A stretch of DNA of 64,000 bases from Selaginella tamariscina (GCA_003024785.1 PUQB01000010.1:313456-377455), one strand, 5' to 3'. Numbered from the stretch's first letter, positions 1 through 10,126 are shown. Program-made: numbers and translations. Notes: a model not told the origin generated them from the sequence alone.

Positions 1-204
1 GATCTTCAGCTCCGAAGAAAAGTTTGATGGAGAGGAAACCACCGATGCTTGAGAGAGAGCCTGCCGCAGCAGCCTTGGAGATGCATCAGCAGCTGCATGC
101 ACCGCATTGGTGGAACCTTGCAGATCTGTGACCACTTGGCGCAAAGTGGCCAGCTCGTGAAGCAACATTTGGTGCTCGCGTTGAAAGTGCTCAAAATCGG
201 CCAT
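1..204 (-). CDS. Ty3/gypsy family A gag, N-terminus (copy A0, partial)
   Basis: Reading leftward from an ATG at 204, 68 codons stay open to the window edge, starting MADFEHFQREHQMLLHEL. The same start recurs at 11531 and 45688 in the two other family A copies, each just inside a family A LTR, which identifies it as the gag start. The visible part is a helical, Gln/Glu-rich leader followed by an Ala/Ser-rich stretch. Gag would form the cytoplasmic virus-like particle of the retrotransposon. The matrix/capsid region and all of pol lie beyond the left edge. This is the least damaged of the three family A gag starts. The assignment to family A is firm; whether the element is intact cannot be seen. 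Confidence 0.75.
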   Translation of the reverse strand, partial: MADFEHFQREHQMLLHELATLRQVVTDLQGSTNAVHAAADASPRLLRQALSQASVVSSPSNFSSELKI

Positions 205-329
205 AATCTATAAAGAGAAAAACAAAAAGAGGAAAACAAAGGAAGAAAACCAAGGGAAAAAAAGTAACTAGGAATCGGAGAGCTATGGGAGCAGTTACTA
301 TCAAACTGTCAAGTCACGATCCAAGAAAC

Positions 330-660
330 CAGGAAGAGAACAAAGATTCCAAGAACAGGAAAGGCTTGATCAGGAGCAGGATCGAGAGCAGGACAGGAAC
401 TAGGAACAGGAACAAGACGGATCCAGGAGCAAGACAGGATAGGATAGGATCCGGGAGCAAGACAGGAAGGCGCAGGACATGATCCAGGAACAAGACAGAA
501 ATAGACAGGATCCAGGAACAAGACAGGAGCAGGACAAGATCCAGGAACAGATAGGAAACATAGTGAGACAGGAGCAGGACAGGATCCAGAGTAGGACAGG
601 AAACAGGAAGTGATGGACAGGAGCAGGACAGGAACAAGACCAAGAACAAGACAAGACGAG
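330..660. repeat. Purine-rich minisatellite in the A0 LTR
   Basis: Imperfect short repeats of the form AGGAACAAGACAGGAGCAGGACA fill most of the left half of this LTR. Other family A LTRs carry only a few such blocks. The strand asymmetry gives long open frames on both strands, which I regard as non-coding. Position is approximate. Confidence 0.6.
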
Positions 661-784
661 ATTGATCGTAGTAAGACTGGTGTTGATAGTAACTGATTGT
701 ACAACAATTAGGTCGGAGCTTTTATGTTCACAACTCCAAGCTAATCTGGTCATGAGTCTAATCTAGTCATGAGCTAAGAATAGT

Positions 785-965
785 GACCCTTATCCTTTAG
801 GCATATCCTGTAGCATATCCTATAGGCATATCCTGTAGGAATATCCTGTAGGCATATCCTGAAGGAATATCCTGTAGGCAATATCCTATAGGAATATCCT
901 GTAGGCATATCCTATAACCGTATCATGTATCTGAAATCCTGCATCTGTATCCTGTATCGGAATCC
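785..965. repeat. GGCATATCCTGTA minisatellite in the A0 LTR
   Basis: About a dozen imperfect copies of a 12-15 bp unit (GGCATATCCTGTA and variants). All family A LTRs have one to four units here (for example 1651-1690 and 46170-46230). Copy number varies between LTRs, consistent with slippage. Confidence 0.6.
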
Positions 966-981
966 TGTATCAGGTTTGATA

Positions 982-1027
982 GAGTCAAGCTCCTATTCTT
1001 ATCTTGCTCTTAAGTCGTGGCTTGACA
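982..1027 (+). mobile_element. Remnant 3' end of a plus-oriented family A solo LTR (unit 1)
   Basis: These 46 bp (GAGTCAAGCTCC to GTGGCTTGACA) equal the 3' end of the plus-oriented family A LTRs at 26910-27256 and 55826-56166. It is followed by TACATGAG, the same flank as in unit 2. Unit 1 therefore had the same solo LTR, now split by A0. Confidence 0.6.
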
Positions 1028-1334
1028 TACATGAGAGTCTCTAAGCAAACTCTCCAAAGCTAGGTTTGGATAACCTTAAGTACACAACCTCACAAGTGCC
1101 TCACAAAAGAGCTCCTTGTTCAACCCTTGAATCCAAAGAGAACACCCCTAACCAACTGTGCCAATAGCACACCTAAATACAAAACCTAACCTCCCTTGAG
1201 TTGATGCCCAAGGCTTAACACCTTGATGTGAGCATAAGTACACCTGCTTACTAGAGTTCAACCCCTCAGCATTAACTTCATGAGACAACCCAAAAGGTGT
1301 GCCTTAGGCGTTGTATTGTGTGCCATCTAGCTTA
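1028..1334 (-). mobile_element. Segment of old C-family solo LTR C' (unit 1)
   Basis: This aligns with the middle of the C LTR (compare 32400-32715): AAACTC..CAAAGCTAGGTTTGGATAACC, CTCACAAAAGAGCTCC, GTTGATGCCCAAGGCTTA and GTGCCTTAGGCGTTGTA blocks occur in order. It continues after the A1 insertion at 12033. It ends in GCTTA (1330-1334), the target-site duplication of A1. Confidence 0.65.
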
Positions 1335-1708
1335 TGTCAAGCCACAATCCAAGAACTAAGAGGCTTGACTCAGGAGTAAGACAAGAATTAGGAACAAGAC
1401 AAGAGTAGGAAGAATTAGGAACAAACAAGAGCAGGACAAGAACTAGGACAAGACAGAGCAGGACAAGAATTAGGAAACAAGACGAGAACAGAAGCAAGTA
1501 ACAAGACAAGAACAAGTCAAGAATGATCGTAGAATGATTGGTTTGATAGTAACTGATTGTACAATAATTAGGTCAAAGCTTTTATGCTACAACTCAAGAG
1601 CTAATTAGCAAGAGCTAATCTAGTCATGAGCTAAAAATGATTCCCTTATCCTGTAGGTATATCCTGTAAGCATATCATGTATCTTATATCCTGTATCGGG
1701 TCGTGACA
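1335..1708 (-). repeat. 3' LTR of A1
   Basis: 374 bp, TGTCAAGCCACAATCC to GGGTCGTGACA as seen on the plus strand. The inner side abuts a purine tract on the minus strand, so this is the 3' LTR. The transcribed strand has a degenerate TATA-like CATAAAAGC in the middle. Confidence 0.8.
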
Positions 1709-2482
1709 GGACCTCCTCTAAGGACGAGTTCCACGAGTCTGGAACCTGGTTTACAGGATAATGTCAATGAAAGGTAGCAACCTTGGGAAAACATGGAGTA
1801 AATTGGATGCAGATTCTCAAATGCTATCAGTAAGCAAATAACCTTTCCAATCCACAAAGTATTAAAATTGGCAGTGATGAAGACGAGAATCAAGGATGGC
1901 TGCAACTTCGTACTTAGGTTCGTCGTCAATGACCACAAGAGGGGAGGAGAAGAAGCATGACCTGGAAGAGAAAAAGGATGATACGGTTCTAACAAAGAGG
2001 TTGAAACATATATGAAGTTTCAGTAGATGGTAGCTCTAGTCGAAAACTACAGGATTGACCTCGACCACAATTTGTAAGGGCCCAATCATTAAAAATCCAA
2101 CTTAAAAGAAGGCCTGTCGGTGCGAATATGCCGACGAAGAAGCCATACGAGATCATCAATCTTGTATGTAGGTGTCGGCTAATGATGAGCATCAGCATAA
2201 CGTTGTACCGTTTCCTGTCTGTTGAAGATGAACTTGGAGATCATCATTATCTGATGAAGATGCTAGAGACGATCCTATACAACAAGCGGAAGAAGAGAAG
2301 CATGAGGAAGCAAGGTTTTGCAAGGTCAAAACATGAATGGTAACCTGTAAGAGCGAAAAAACGTGAACGGAGTTGTTGTAAGCAAACTCCACCATAGGAA
2401 GAAGGAAGAAGGTCTAACTAGTTGTTGTTAGTAACTAATGAAGCAGCGAAAATATGGCTCTAAATCCACCGTACATTCTGAC
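1709..2482 (-). pseudogene. A1 integrase C-terminal part and chromodomain
   Basis: Minus-strand frames encode, from right to left, the end of the integrase core (MVEFAYNNSVHVF near 2395), a charged linker, the strand typical of gypsy integrase C-termini (RLELPST), and chromodomain pieces including VDWKGYL-like residues just before the purine tract. The chromodomain guides integration to marked chromatin in chromoviruses. The frame changes several times. The upstream part of the same integrase is displaced to 7422-8130 by B1. The unit 2 copy (27922-28702) reads more cleanly. Confidence 0.7.
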
Positions 2483-2834
2483 TGTAAGGATCATGGTTAT
2501 TTTTTGACTTTCACAGACTTGAACCCAAGACCTTTCCTAACCACATATGTATTAACCAACTTGTTCATATGATCCTAAATGCTAAATTACACCATCAACA
2601 GCAAGGCGTATATTCATACGCATGTTCCAGACCAGTTGTGGAGCCCACGTTTCAGACCAGTTTATTGAACCACACAATCCTCATGACCTCAAATATATAA
2701 ACAAGGTTTCAGTTCTAGGTTCTCAGAATCATTCAATACCATCTTCGCCTTGTGTTTCATTTTGTATTCATTTCTCTCTTAAATTAATCTCCTCCTTTGC
2801 TCAAAGGTTTCGCCCTTTAAACAAGGTCGTGACA
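2483..2834 (+). repeat. 5' LTR of B1
   Basis: 352 bp. It holds an antisense tRNA-like segment near its start and a TATATAA box at 2694-2700. The pyrimidine-rich second half (TTCATTTCTCTCTT) is shared by all four family B LTRs. Confidence 0.8.
2487..2576 (-). other. tRNA-like segment in LTR B (antisense)
   Basis: Read on the minus strand, the segment has a D-arm-like AGTTGGTTAA-type block, a T-arm with GGGTTCAAGTC (close to the Pol III B-box GGTTCRANYCC) and complementary ends (AGGATCAT with ATGATCCT) resembling an acceptor stem. The same block recurs at 28712-28805, 7080-7170 and 41215-41310. The anticodon arm is not convincing and it is not called as a functional tRNA gene. It may derive from a tRNA or SINE captured by the LTR. 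Confidence 0.45.
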
Positions 2835-2937
2835 ATTTCAATGATTCTAAGTAGTGACAAGCTTCTGCTTCCACTTGTCATCGATCCCATTTTCTTTCTT
2901 TCTTTTTTTTTTTTTCAATTTTCTTCTTCGACTCATC

Positions 2938-3830
2938 ATGTCTGAGCATGCTCTTCGTGAGCAAGTTGCTGCCAGCAGATCGAACAACTACACCTGGAGA
3001 ATGATCAGCTCTGACAGCGTGCGAATTCTCCAAAGCCGAAGATCATCATGCTCAAAAAGTTTGATGGTACCCGATCGAAGTTCTGAGGTTTTCTCAATCA
3101 AGTTGTCTGCGATCGTGATGCAGCCGAGGCGCTACAGCATAGAACCTATTAAGGTCAGATTAATCAGGTCGCTGCTTTTTGGTTCTGCTCTTTTTGGTTC
3201 TAGCCTTGCTGGAGAACAATGATCGATCCTTGGGAATTTTGAGATTTGTGGAGTTTGTGGAACGGTTCACGGCGATGTTCAGTGATGTGGATTGTGAGAG
3301 TGCTGCCATCACCAACTCCGCCAGCTTCACCAAGGGGGTATGTCAATAGCAGAGTACGTGTTCAAGTCCCAACTTCTTGCTTGTGATGTCACCTGGGAGA
3401 TCGTGCTCTCAAGGAGGTTTTCCGGTCGGTTGTTAGGACGAGATCAAAGACATGTTGCTGAATTTTGTTGTTCCGAAAACCCTCGCTAGCATGATAAAGT
3501 TGGCAATCCGTTGTGATAACCGGTTGATCGAGCGGAAACAAGAACGTCGGCATCCTTCTTTCTTCCTGGTGCCGTCTTCTTCCATTTCTCCAGTCCCTGT
3601 TTCTTCATCTGCTGATCCATCATCTTCCTCAGTAGAACCATCCGATGGAATTAGGCGATCACGTCGAGGCAAGCTTTTGCCAACCGAACGCTAGAAGCAG
3701 ATTCAGTACAAGCTTTGTCTATACTGTGGGGACCTGTACCACAAGTTGGAGAATTTTCATCGATGTCCAAAGCAAGCTCGTGAATTGTTGTTTGCTGGGA
3801 AACGAGAAGATCCAGCCCGAATAGGAGCCG
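2938..3830 (+). pseudogene. B1 gag
   Basis: Translation begins MSEHALREQVAAS at 2938. After several frame changes it gives the gypsy gag core (GGMSIAEYV-like residues near 3340, KDMLLNFVVPKTLASMIKLA near 3450-3500) and a Ser/Pro-rich spacer (3560-3640). A zinc-knuckle-like CLYCGDLYHKLEN follows at ~3715, with irregular CCHC spacing. Gag would build the particle and bind RNA. At least five indels break it. The unit 2 copy (29185-30000) keeps a 67-codon clean stretch of the core. Confidence 0.7.
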
Positions 3831-3939
3831 TCCGGTTGGATTGCCGTGGAACAACTCATGTTCCTCAAGGCTCTTCACTCAAAACATCTTCCCTTCCTCA
3901 TCTTGGATCCATTCCATCCACGAAGGTGTGCAAGCCGTT

Positions 3940-4330
3940 CCATGTTTCGGTGCAGCTGAAGACGCCAGAGGGAGTTCTCTGGTAAACTTTGGTGGATAGA
4001 GGAGCGAACGCAAATTTCATCGACAAGAATTTTGCTGTCAAGCACGGGATTCGTTCTACATCCTTTGAAGACTCCTGGTTCTGTACGGGTCATTGATGGA
4101 CGAGATATCAAATCTGGAGTGTAATAAATGACAAGAGTTCGTTGAGGTTTGCTTGCGGTGCTATGTGCAAAATCTCCTTCAGTGTTGTTTCTATTCTGGA
4201 CTCTATGATTATCCTTGGTTTGCCATGGATCGAGTTGGTGGACCCTAATTGGAGAGAACGTTCATGAACAGTTTCCCAGCTGTTTCAACTCCAGCCACAT
4301 TCTTTAATTCCGATCTTGTTCCAGTTCCTC
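3940..4330 (+). pseudogene. B1 aspartic protease region
   Basis: The protease is recognised from VDRGANANFIDKNFAVKHG at 3992-4050, where gypsy proteases normally read D-S/T-G-A. The catalytic Asp is present (3995-3997) but the next residue is Arg. Downstream lies a flap-like region and LPWIELVDP (~4220), common before the linker to RT. It is frameshifted after ~4060. Confidence 0.6.
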
Positions 4331-4439
4331 CTCCGCTTCAAGTTTGCATATCACCTTGAAGCAGTTCAAGAAAGATAGTCGACATTCATGTTCATGATCA
4401 CAGTCTATCTCGCTTTGCTAAGGATGTTCTGTTCCTTTC

Positions 4440-5130
4440 TTCCTGCCTTACCAAAGTAATATACTAATTTCGCAAACGTCTTCGACAAAAAGAAAGCTTC
4501 TGCCTTGCCACCGCACCGTGAGTACGACTGTCCTATCGTTCTCGTTGAGGGTAAGCAGCCATCCTCCAGTCCCATCTATGGTCTCTCACCGACATTGAGG
4601 AAATACATGAGGAAAATCTTGTCACCGATTTATCCGTCATTCGCAGATCACAGACTGGTGCCCCAGTATTCTTTATTTTCCAAGAGGATGGAAGTCTTCG
4701 GCTGTGTGGACTATCGGATCTGAATAAGGTCACCCTTCCAAACAAGTATCCTCTCCCGCTTGTCTCCGACATACTCGAGCGTCTTTCTGGTGCTTGATAC
4801 TTCATAAAGATCGATTTAAGAGGAGCGTACAATCTCATCCAAATTCGAGAAGGGGACAAGTGGAAAACAGCATTTCGTACCACGCTACATACATTTCAAG
4901 TACGTAGTATGCTGTTTGGCCTAATAAATGCACATGCTGTTTGGCATGACAAATGCACCTGCTGTTTCCAACATATAGCTAACGTATTTTGTAGACTTCT
5001 TAGATTTGTTTGTCATCATGTACCTAGATGACATCCTGATATTTTCCAAGACTCAAGAAGAACACGAATAGCATGTACGGTTAATCTTGGAGAAGCTTCG
5101 GAAGCACCCCTATTTGCCAAGTTGGAGAAG
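4440..5130 (+). pseudogene. B1 reverse transcriptase
   Basis: The N-terminal thumb/finger region (YDCPIVLVEGKQPSSSPIYG at 4520-4590) is followed by [20 protein letters not shown] (4802-4860) and the catalytic YLDD box in VIMYLDDILIFSKT (5012-5055). RT copies the element RNA into cDNA in the particle. Frameshifts occur near 4620, 4890-4960 (a small local duplication of the AAATGCACCTGCTGTTT block) and 5075. Confidence 0.75.
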
Positions 5131-5239
5131 TGCTCTTTCAGTCTGGACTGTATTGGAGTGGGAGAGACCACAAATATTCATGACGTTCGATGTTTCCTCA
5201 GGTTTGGAACTTCTATTGACGTTTTGTTCGGGATTTCTC

Positions 5240-5770
5240 CAAGATTACATTGCCATTGACGAAGTTGACTGGCAAGGATGTTTCATTTGTCTGGTCCTCT
5301 GAGGCTGAGGAGGTGTTTGAGTTCCTAAAGAAGGCGTTCACCTTGGCATCTGTTCTTGTCCATCCTGACCTTGCAAAACTATATTTCGTAGAAGCTGATG
5401 CCTCTTATTTCGCTATTGGTGGAGTGCTATCCCAGAAGGTCCAGATCATCTTCTCCATCCCATTTCTTTTCTTCCCGCAAGTTCACTGCACTTGAGATCA
5501 CTACGATGTTTACAATAAGGAGCTGTTGGTGATCGTCGATGCCTTTAAGGAGTGCGCGCAGATTCCTTGAAGGTTCCCTGCATGTGGTTAAAGTGTATTG
5601 TGATCACAGAACCTCCAGTACTAGGCAAACAGCACAAGTTCTCAATCGGCGTCAGGCGCAATGGGCACAGTCTTTGTCCCGGTTTGATACGTGATTATTC
5701 ATCGTCCCGATCGTCTAATGGCAAACCAGATGCTTTATCTCGTCACAGTTACCTAGCTCCAGTACCAGGT
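5240..5770 (+). pseudogene. B1 RNase H
   Basis: Residues KLTGKDVSFVWSSEAEE (5262 onward), [18 protein letters not shown] (5385-5440) and KELLVIVDAFK (5518-5550) match the gypsy RNase H/connection domain. The end of the domain is marked by NGKPDALSR(H)SYLAPVPGE (5720-5770). RNase H removes template RNA. Indels at ~5440, 5570 and 5630 break the frame. The CAATG at 5660-5664 corresponds to the site where element C entered the unit 2 copy. Confidence 0.7.
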
Positions 5771-5859
5771 GAAATCCCATTTGATCAACAAGAACAAATC
5801 ATTTTGAGCTCAGACCAGTTGTTGTTGAACGTGCTTTCCCGTTCTTTCTGCTCCAGTTA

Positions 5860-6620
5860 ACACTTCGTTTTTGATCTAATCCGAGAAGGTCTTCCTCAAG
5901 ACGAGTTTTGATTTCCTTGCATGTTCAACGAGTTCAGCCATTATCTTCAGGGTCACAACTACGAGATTATGCTGCTTTCCATCATCATAATGGGTTGCTG
6001 TACCACCACATCCAAATCTATGTTCCGGACGGAGAATTAAGGTTGCGAGTTTGTCCAACATTGCCATGACAACACAGATGCGGGACATTTTGGCATTCGG
6101 AAGATGATCGAGCTGGTATAGTGTGCGTTTTGGTGGCCTCGGCTTCGCATGTATGTTGAGAAATTTGTGCGATCCTGTGACACGTGCCAGCGTACAAAGC
6201 TTCTTTGTCATCGACCTATTAAACTACTACAGCCTCTCCTATTGCTCAGCAGCCATGGTCCTCCATCACCATGGATTTCCTCACTGATTTACCGCCTTTT
6301 AGAGGGTTTGATGCTGTCCTAGTCATTGTTGATCGGTTCTCTAAGATGGCGCACTTTGTTCCTTGCAACAAGACATATTTGAGTCTATGCTGCAGAACTA
6401 GTGTACCGGGAGGTGTTCCGTCTTCATGATCTTCCTGACGAACTTGTCACAATCAAGGTCCCCATTTCACTTCGGCATTCTAGTGGAGATTCCCATATTC
6501 AACTTCGGCATTTTGGCAGAGATTCCTAGATTGGCTAGGTATCACCAAGCTGTCTGCTGTCTTACTGCACATCATCCTGAAAATAGATGGCCAGCGGAGC
6601 GCACAATTCAAATTCTGAAT
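5860..6620 (+). pseudogene. B1 integrase
   Basis: The HHCC zinc region is visible as RMYVEKFVRSCDTCQRTK (6145-6200). The DDE core follows as [12 protein letters not shown] (6263-6300) and [17 protein letters not shown] (6318-6370). The stretch around 6460-6520 contains a ~33-bp imperfect tandem duplication of the FHFGILAEIP block, also present in unit 2, so it predates the segmental duplication. A degraded HHPE.N.PAERTIQ motif (6568-6610) carries the region of the third acidic residue. Confidence 0.7.
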
Positions 6621-6639
6621 AATATCTTTGATGTTCCAC

Positions 6640-7063
6640 AACCTCCTTCGGTTACAGTTGCTGATAAACCTGAGTTCAAGGTCACAATTCAAACTCTGAA
6701 ACAATATCTCCAGTGTTCCACGACCTCCTCCAGTTACAATTGCTGGTGAACATGAGTTCGAGGTTGTTGCAATTCTTGACTCCAAGCTTGTTCATGGTCA
6801 ACTCCATTATTTCGTTGACTAGATTGTTCTCATCTTGTTCATGCTCCAACGAACGCCCTTGGATTGTTCTCATCTTGTTCATGCTCCAACGAACGCCCTT
6901 GGGATTTTCTCATCTTGTTCATGCTCCAACGAACGCCCTTGGAGCCTACTGCTCATCTTGTTCATGCTCCACGAACGCACCCATCGAACGCACTTGGAGC
7001 ATGCTGTTCACTTGTCATGATATCCTGCAAAACTTGGACCAGTGACGCGCGATGCTCGTCATC
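6640..7063 (+). pseudogene. B1 chromodomain region with tandem repeats
   Basis: The chromodomain is recognisable as EFEVVAILDSKLVHGQLHYF (6757-6815). In normal copies this is followed by VDWxGYPPSExTWEPAAHL. Here that position is replaced by three copies of a 40-bp repeat (6821-6940). Because 40 is not a multiple of 3, the frame is broken. The tail ISCKTWTSDA.CSSSKGG ends at the purine tract. Confidence 0.6.
6821..6940. repeat. 40-bp tandem repeat x3 in B1
   Basis: Exact period 40 (6821-6860, 6861-6900, 6901-6940), each containing CATCTTGTTCATGCTCCAAC followed by GAACGCCCTT. A fourth partial unit follows. The related array in unit 2 (40480-41000) has period 33, so the expansions are independent. 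Confidence 0.85.
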
Positions 7064-7075
7064 AAAGGGGGATAG

Positions 7076-7421
7076 TTTAAGGATCATAAATTATTTTTTG
7101 CCTTTCACAGGACTTGAACCAAGCGCACATATATGTTAGCCAACTTGTCCGTATAATCTTGATGCATCAACAACAAGGCGTATATTCATACGCATGTTCC
7201 AAACCAGTTGTGGACCACCCAGTTGTGGACCACACAATCCTCATGACCTCAGATATATAAACAAGGTTCCAGTTCCAGGTTTCTTAGAATCATTCAACAC
7301 CAGTCTTCAGCCTTTGTGTTTCATTTTGTATTCATTTCTCTCTTGAATATAATTTCCTCCTTTCAGCTCAAAGGTTCCACCCTTGTTTTAAAGGTTTCAC
7401 CCTTTGCACAAGGTGTGACAT
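7076..7421 (+). repeat. 3' LTR of B1
   Basis: 346 bp, preceded by the purine tract AAAGGGGGATAG and ending GTGTGACA. A TATATAA box lies at 7254-7260. It shares the tRNA-like antisense block with the other family B LTRs. Confidence 0.8.
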
Positions 7422-8140
7422 TGATGCCCATTAGTTTGCGGATGATATTCTAAAGAAATATCCGCTTTAACTTGTAGACTTCGGAGAAGCTCTCGCCAAA
7501 ATCTGGACATGAATTTAGGGCCTCGATCAAAAACAATGCTCTCAGGAAGACCATGATGTCAGAACACTTTGCGCATCACCAACCAGCAGTTATCTGGCAT
7601 ATAGCTGGCTTTGTACATGTTAGGAAATGAGCTTGCTTGGTGAAACAGTCAACCACCACAAGAACTACATCAAATCCACGAGAAGGAGGAAGATCTGTGA
7701 GGAAATCCATAGAAATGGACCTCCAAGGAGCATAGGAACAAGAAGATGACAAAGAAGACCAAAGGCGCGTGACGAGGCATCTTTGACCTGTTGTAGGTGT
7801 CACAACTCTGTACAAACTTTTCCACAAAACATTGCAACCCAAGCCACCAATAGTTACGAGTCACCAACTCAACTGTCTTGGCCACACCAAAATGTCCTAT
7901 AGCCGGGGTATCATGACAATCCTGTACTGCACAAGTCATGTAAACACTAACAGGAATGTACAAAAGACCTCCCTATACAAAAGTCCGTCTTGTATGTAAA
8001 CAACTTGTAGTCTATATGGAACTGGAGGAAGAGAGCTTGTGATGTCAGGACTAATGTGTGAGAACACATTCTTTGCCAAGTCGTCTGTAGCCAATTGCAA
8101 ACGGATGTCCTGTAGAAGTGTTGAATCTGCTAGAGCTTGA
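7422..8140 (-). pseudogene. A1 integrase, N-terminal zinc region and core (part)
   Basis: Read leftward: LLYIPVSVYMTC, a zinc region HDTPAIGHFGVAKT with YWWLGL and [10 protein letters not shown], then [20 protein letters not shown] and [13 protein letters not shown] with the two core aspartates. These lie between about 7960 and 7610. The core continues across the B1 insertion at 2482. Integrase inserts the cDNA into chromosomes. Frameshifts and a stop near 7965 are present; the unit 2 copy (41806-42294) reads as one longer frame. Confidence 0.72.
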
Positions 8141-8730
8141 TGAACCTATAGTGCCACAAACCGAAATCTAATCAGGACCCAAAACACTTGCTTTTGACAG
8201 TCATATGTAGGATCGCCCAGGGTCAATGCAAGGTAAGAGCGCTTAAACAATGCATCTGCTTTGCCATTCAAAAAACTAGGCTTGTAAACGATGACAAAAA
8301 TCAAAACGTGATAGGAATTCCACCCACCTAGCCTATCACCGACTGAGAACTCAAGCCATTTGAAAAAAACTCGATTCGTAAAACTTGTATAGGATGTGCA
8401 ACACCTTCCAGGAAGTGCTGCCACTCCTCGAACAATCTACAATGGCCTTGAGTTCCTTGTCATGAATCTCGTAATTGATCTCCGTCGAAAGGAACTTACG
8501 AGAGTGAAAGGTTACAGGATGGAGTAACTTGTCTTCTCCAACTTGTGATAAGATAGAATCTACTGCAAAGTCCGAAGGATCTACTTTAATGAAGAAGGAA
8601 CGAGAAGGATCAGAATGTACTAAAATTGGAGCTGTTGTGAAGGTGCCTTAAGTGCTGTGAATGCATGTTCCACCTTATCGACCAATTGAAATCCTCTGTG
8701 CGCTTAGTGAGTTTTGTGAGTGGATGTACA
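8141..8730 (-). pseudogene. A1 RNase H
   Basis: The end of the domain is clear as FVIVYKPSFLNGKADALFKR (about 8300-8240), the usual gypsy RNase H terminus. Upstream minus-strand frames between 8440 and 8730 contain the FF(V)KVDPSD.AVD-like block in broken form. No continuous frame remains. Confidence 0.6.
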
Positions 8731-9530
8731 TGCTTGGAGAATCATGTATGAATCGCTTGTAGAAGTTTGCAAAAGTCAAGGAAACATTGTACGTCTTGTA
8801 CAGACTTGGGCCTCTCCCACTCCATGATAGTCTTCACCTTGTGCATGTCCATGGAAACGCTAGCAGGAAACGATGTAGCCCAAGAACTTCGCAGTATCCC
8901 TATTGAAAAAACATTTCTCCAACTTCGCATAAAGCATACTCGCGAAGCTTCTGTAAAACTAGTCGTACATGCTTGTCATGTGCCGCCTGGTCCTTGGAGA
9001 AAATGAAAATGTCATCGAGGTAGATCACCACAAACTGGTTCAAGAAGTCACAAAAGATGTCATTCACCATGTGTTGGAACATGGCTGGGCATTTATAAGT
9101 CCGAAAAGCATCACCATATACTCGAAATGTCCATACCTTGTACGAAAGGCAATCTTCCACTCATCTTCTGGATGAATGCATACAAAATTATAAGCCCTCG
9201 TAAGTTGATCTTCGTGAACACATTTGCTCCTCGTAACTGATCAAGAAGTTCCGGATCAAAGGCAATGGGTACTGGTTTGAATGGTGACTTGATTCAAACC
9301 CCTGTAGTCCACAACCAAATGCAAACTCCCATTTTCTTGATAAAAAGATAGGTGCTCCTGCAGGGGACTTTGAGTGACGAAAGAAGCTAGATGCCAAGTT
9401 GTCCTCAATGTATTGGTGAAGAACCTCCAATTTTGTAAGTGACAGTGCATAAATTGGTCTGAATGGTGGAGTCTTCCCTTTCGCAAGATCGATAGGGCAG
9501 TCGTAGGACCTGTGAATAGGAAAAACTACA
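8731..9530 (-). pseudogene. A1 reverse transcriptase
   Basis: Leftward, fragments encode YDCPID-like residues near 9500, NLASSFFRHSKSPAGAPIF (9405-9350), GSLHLVVDYRGLNQVTIQ (9330-9280), and the catalytic box [14 protein letters not shown] with YLDD at 9022-9011. LGYIVSPDGVSMD-like residues follow at ~8880-8840. The fragments lie in at least three frames. The unit 2 copy (42785-43730) keeps a 102-codon clean N-terminal part. Confidence 0.75.
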
Positions 9531-10126
9531 GCCTTGTGCTCATCAAAAACGTCCTAGAAGGAGTGATACTTGGATAGCAAGGAAGAAGTAAAAGGAGGAA
9601 AAGGGATTGAAAAACAGGAGAGTCATATACAGGAGAGGTAAAAGAGGACGTAGGAGTTACTTGAAAAGCAAAGAGATGAAAAGGAGCAGGATCAGTGGCA
9701 AGTTCATGCATAGTAGTGGTAAGAATTCGGAAAGAAGGAGGGAGCTGTGAATGAAAAAGAGGAAGGGTCTTGGGGGATGGAACATAAGTAAGAAAAGATG
9801 CAGGATTGGAGAAGGATGTTGACGAGTGTACAAATTGGAAGAATCCTGCACATAAGTCTTGGGATGCACAGGAGTGAGGAGAGCCTGCGAATGTGCTGAC
9901 GAATTGACAGGAAGTGGATCCTATTGAGGAGGAACCTTCAACACTGATACAAGATTAGAAGAACCCTGTACAGGAATTGTGAACTTACAAAAGTGAAGAG
10001 AGCCTGCGGATGTGCTGATGAACTAACATGAGGTGAATCCTATCAAGGAGGAATCTTCAACACTGATACATGAACATGCACGGTCAATCATGTAGCTTGT
10101 ACTGCCTCAGACACTAAGGTCATATC
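9531..10126 (-). other. A1 protease-to-RT linker
   Basis: Between the protease and RT, minus-strand frames give low-complexity Ser/Pro/Leu-rich sequence (for example SSTHSQ-like and PSITPS-like patches) without a recognisable fold. An imperfect internal duplication of the CTGATACA..AGAAGAACCCTGTACAGGAA block occurs at 9930-10100. Such linkers are common in gypsy pol genes. Confidence 0.45.

Larger units (their letters stand above)
1..981 (-). mobile_element. Family A Ty3/gypsy element A0, 5' end (runs off left edge)
   Basis: Gag start (1-204), a purine-rich leader (205-306) and an LTR (307-981) are arranged as the 5' end of a minus-strand element. On the plus strand the LTR begins TGTCAAGTCACGATCC, matching the other family A LTRs (TGTCAAGCCACGATCC), and ends in a decayed form of their GGGTCGTGACA end. 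It is about 675 bp against 350-470 bp in other copies because internal minisatellites are expanded. Directly to the right (982-1027) sits the 3' end of an oppositely oriented family A LTR, so A0 probably inserted into that solo LTR. The other half of the target lies left of the window. Confidence 0.7.
2483..7421 (+). mobile_element. Family B chromovirus B1 (Ty3/gypsy), plus strand, nested in A1
   Basis: LTRs at 2483-2834 and 7076-7421 begin TGTAAGGATCAT (TTTAAGGATCAT on the right) and end GTGACA. TATATAA boxes at 2694 and 7254 and the domain order gag-protease-RT-RNase H-integrase-chromodomain set the plus orientation. A purine tract AAAGGGGGATAG precedes the right LTR. The target-site duplication is probably TTGAC, clear on the left in unit 2 (28703-28707) and decayed elsewhere. 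It interrupts the integrase gene of A1. Every domain is frameshifted. The sequence after the 5' LTR does not match the usual initiator-Met primer site. Confidence 0.85.

Noticed and set aside
309-753. Several overlapping open frames of 110-130 codons on the minus strand at the left end
   Set aside because: They come from the purine-rich minisatellite of the A0 LTR; frames are open on both strands and the predicted proteins are low-complexity Leu/Cys/Ser/Pro repeats.
2487-2576. Functional tRNA gene in LTR B
   Set aside because: T-arm and B-box look good but the anticodon arm and variable region do not fold convincingly, and the acceptor stem spacing is too long.
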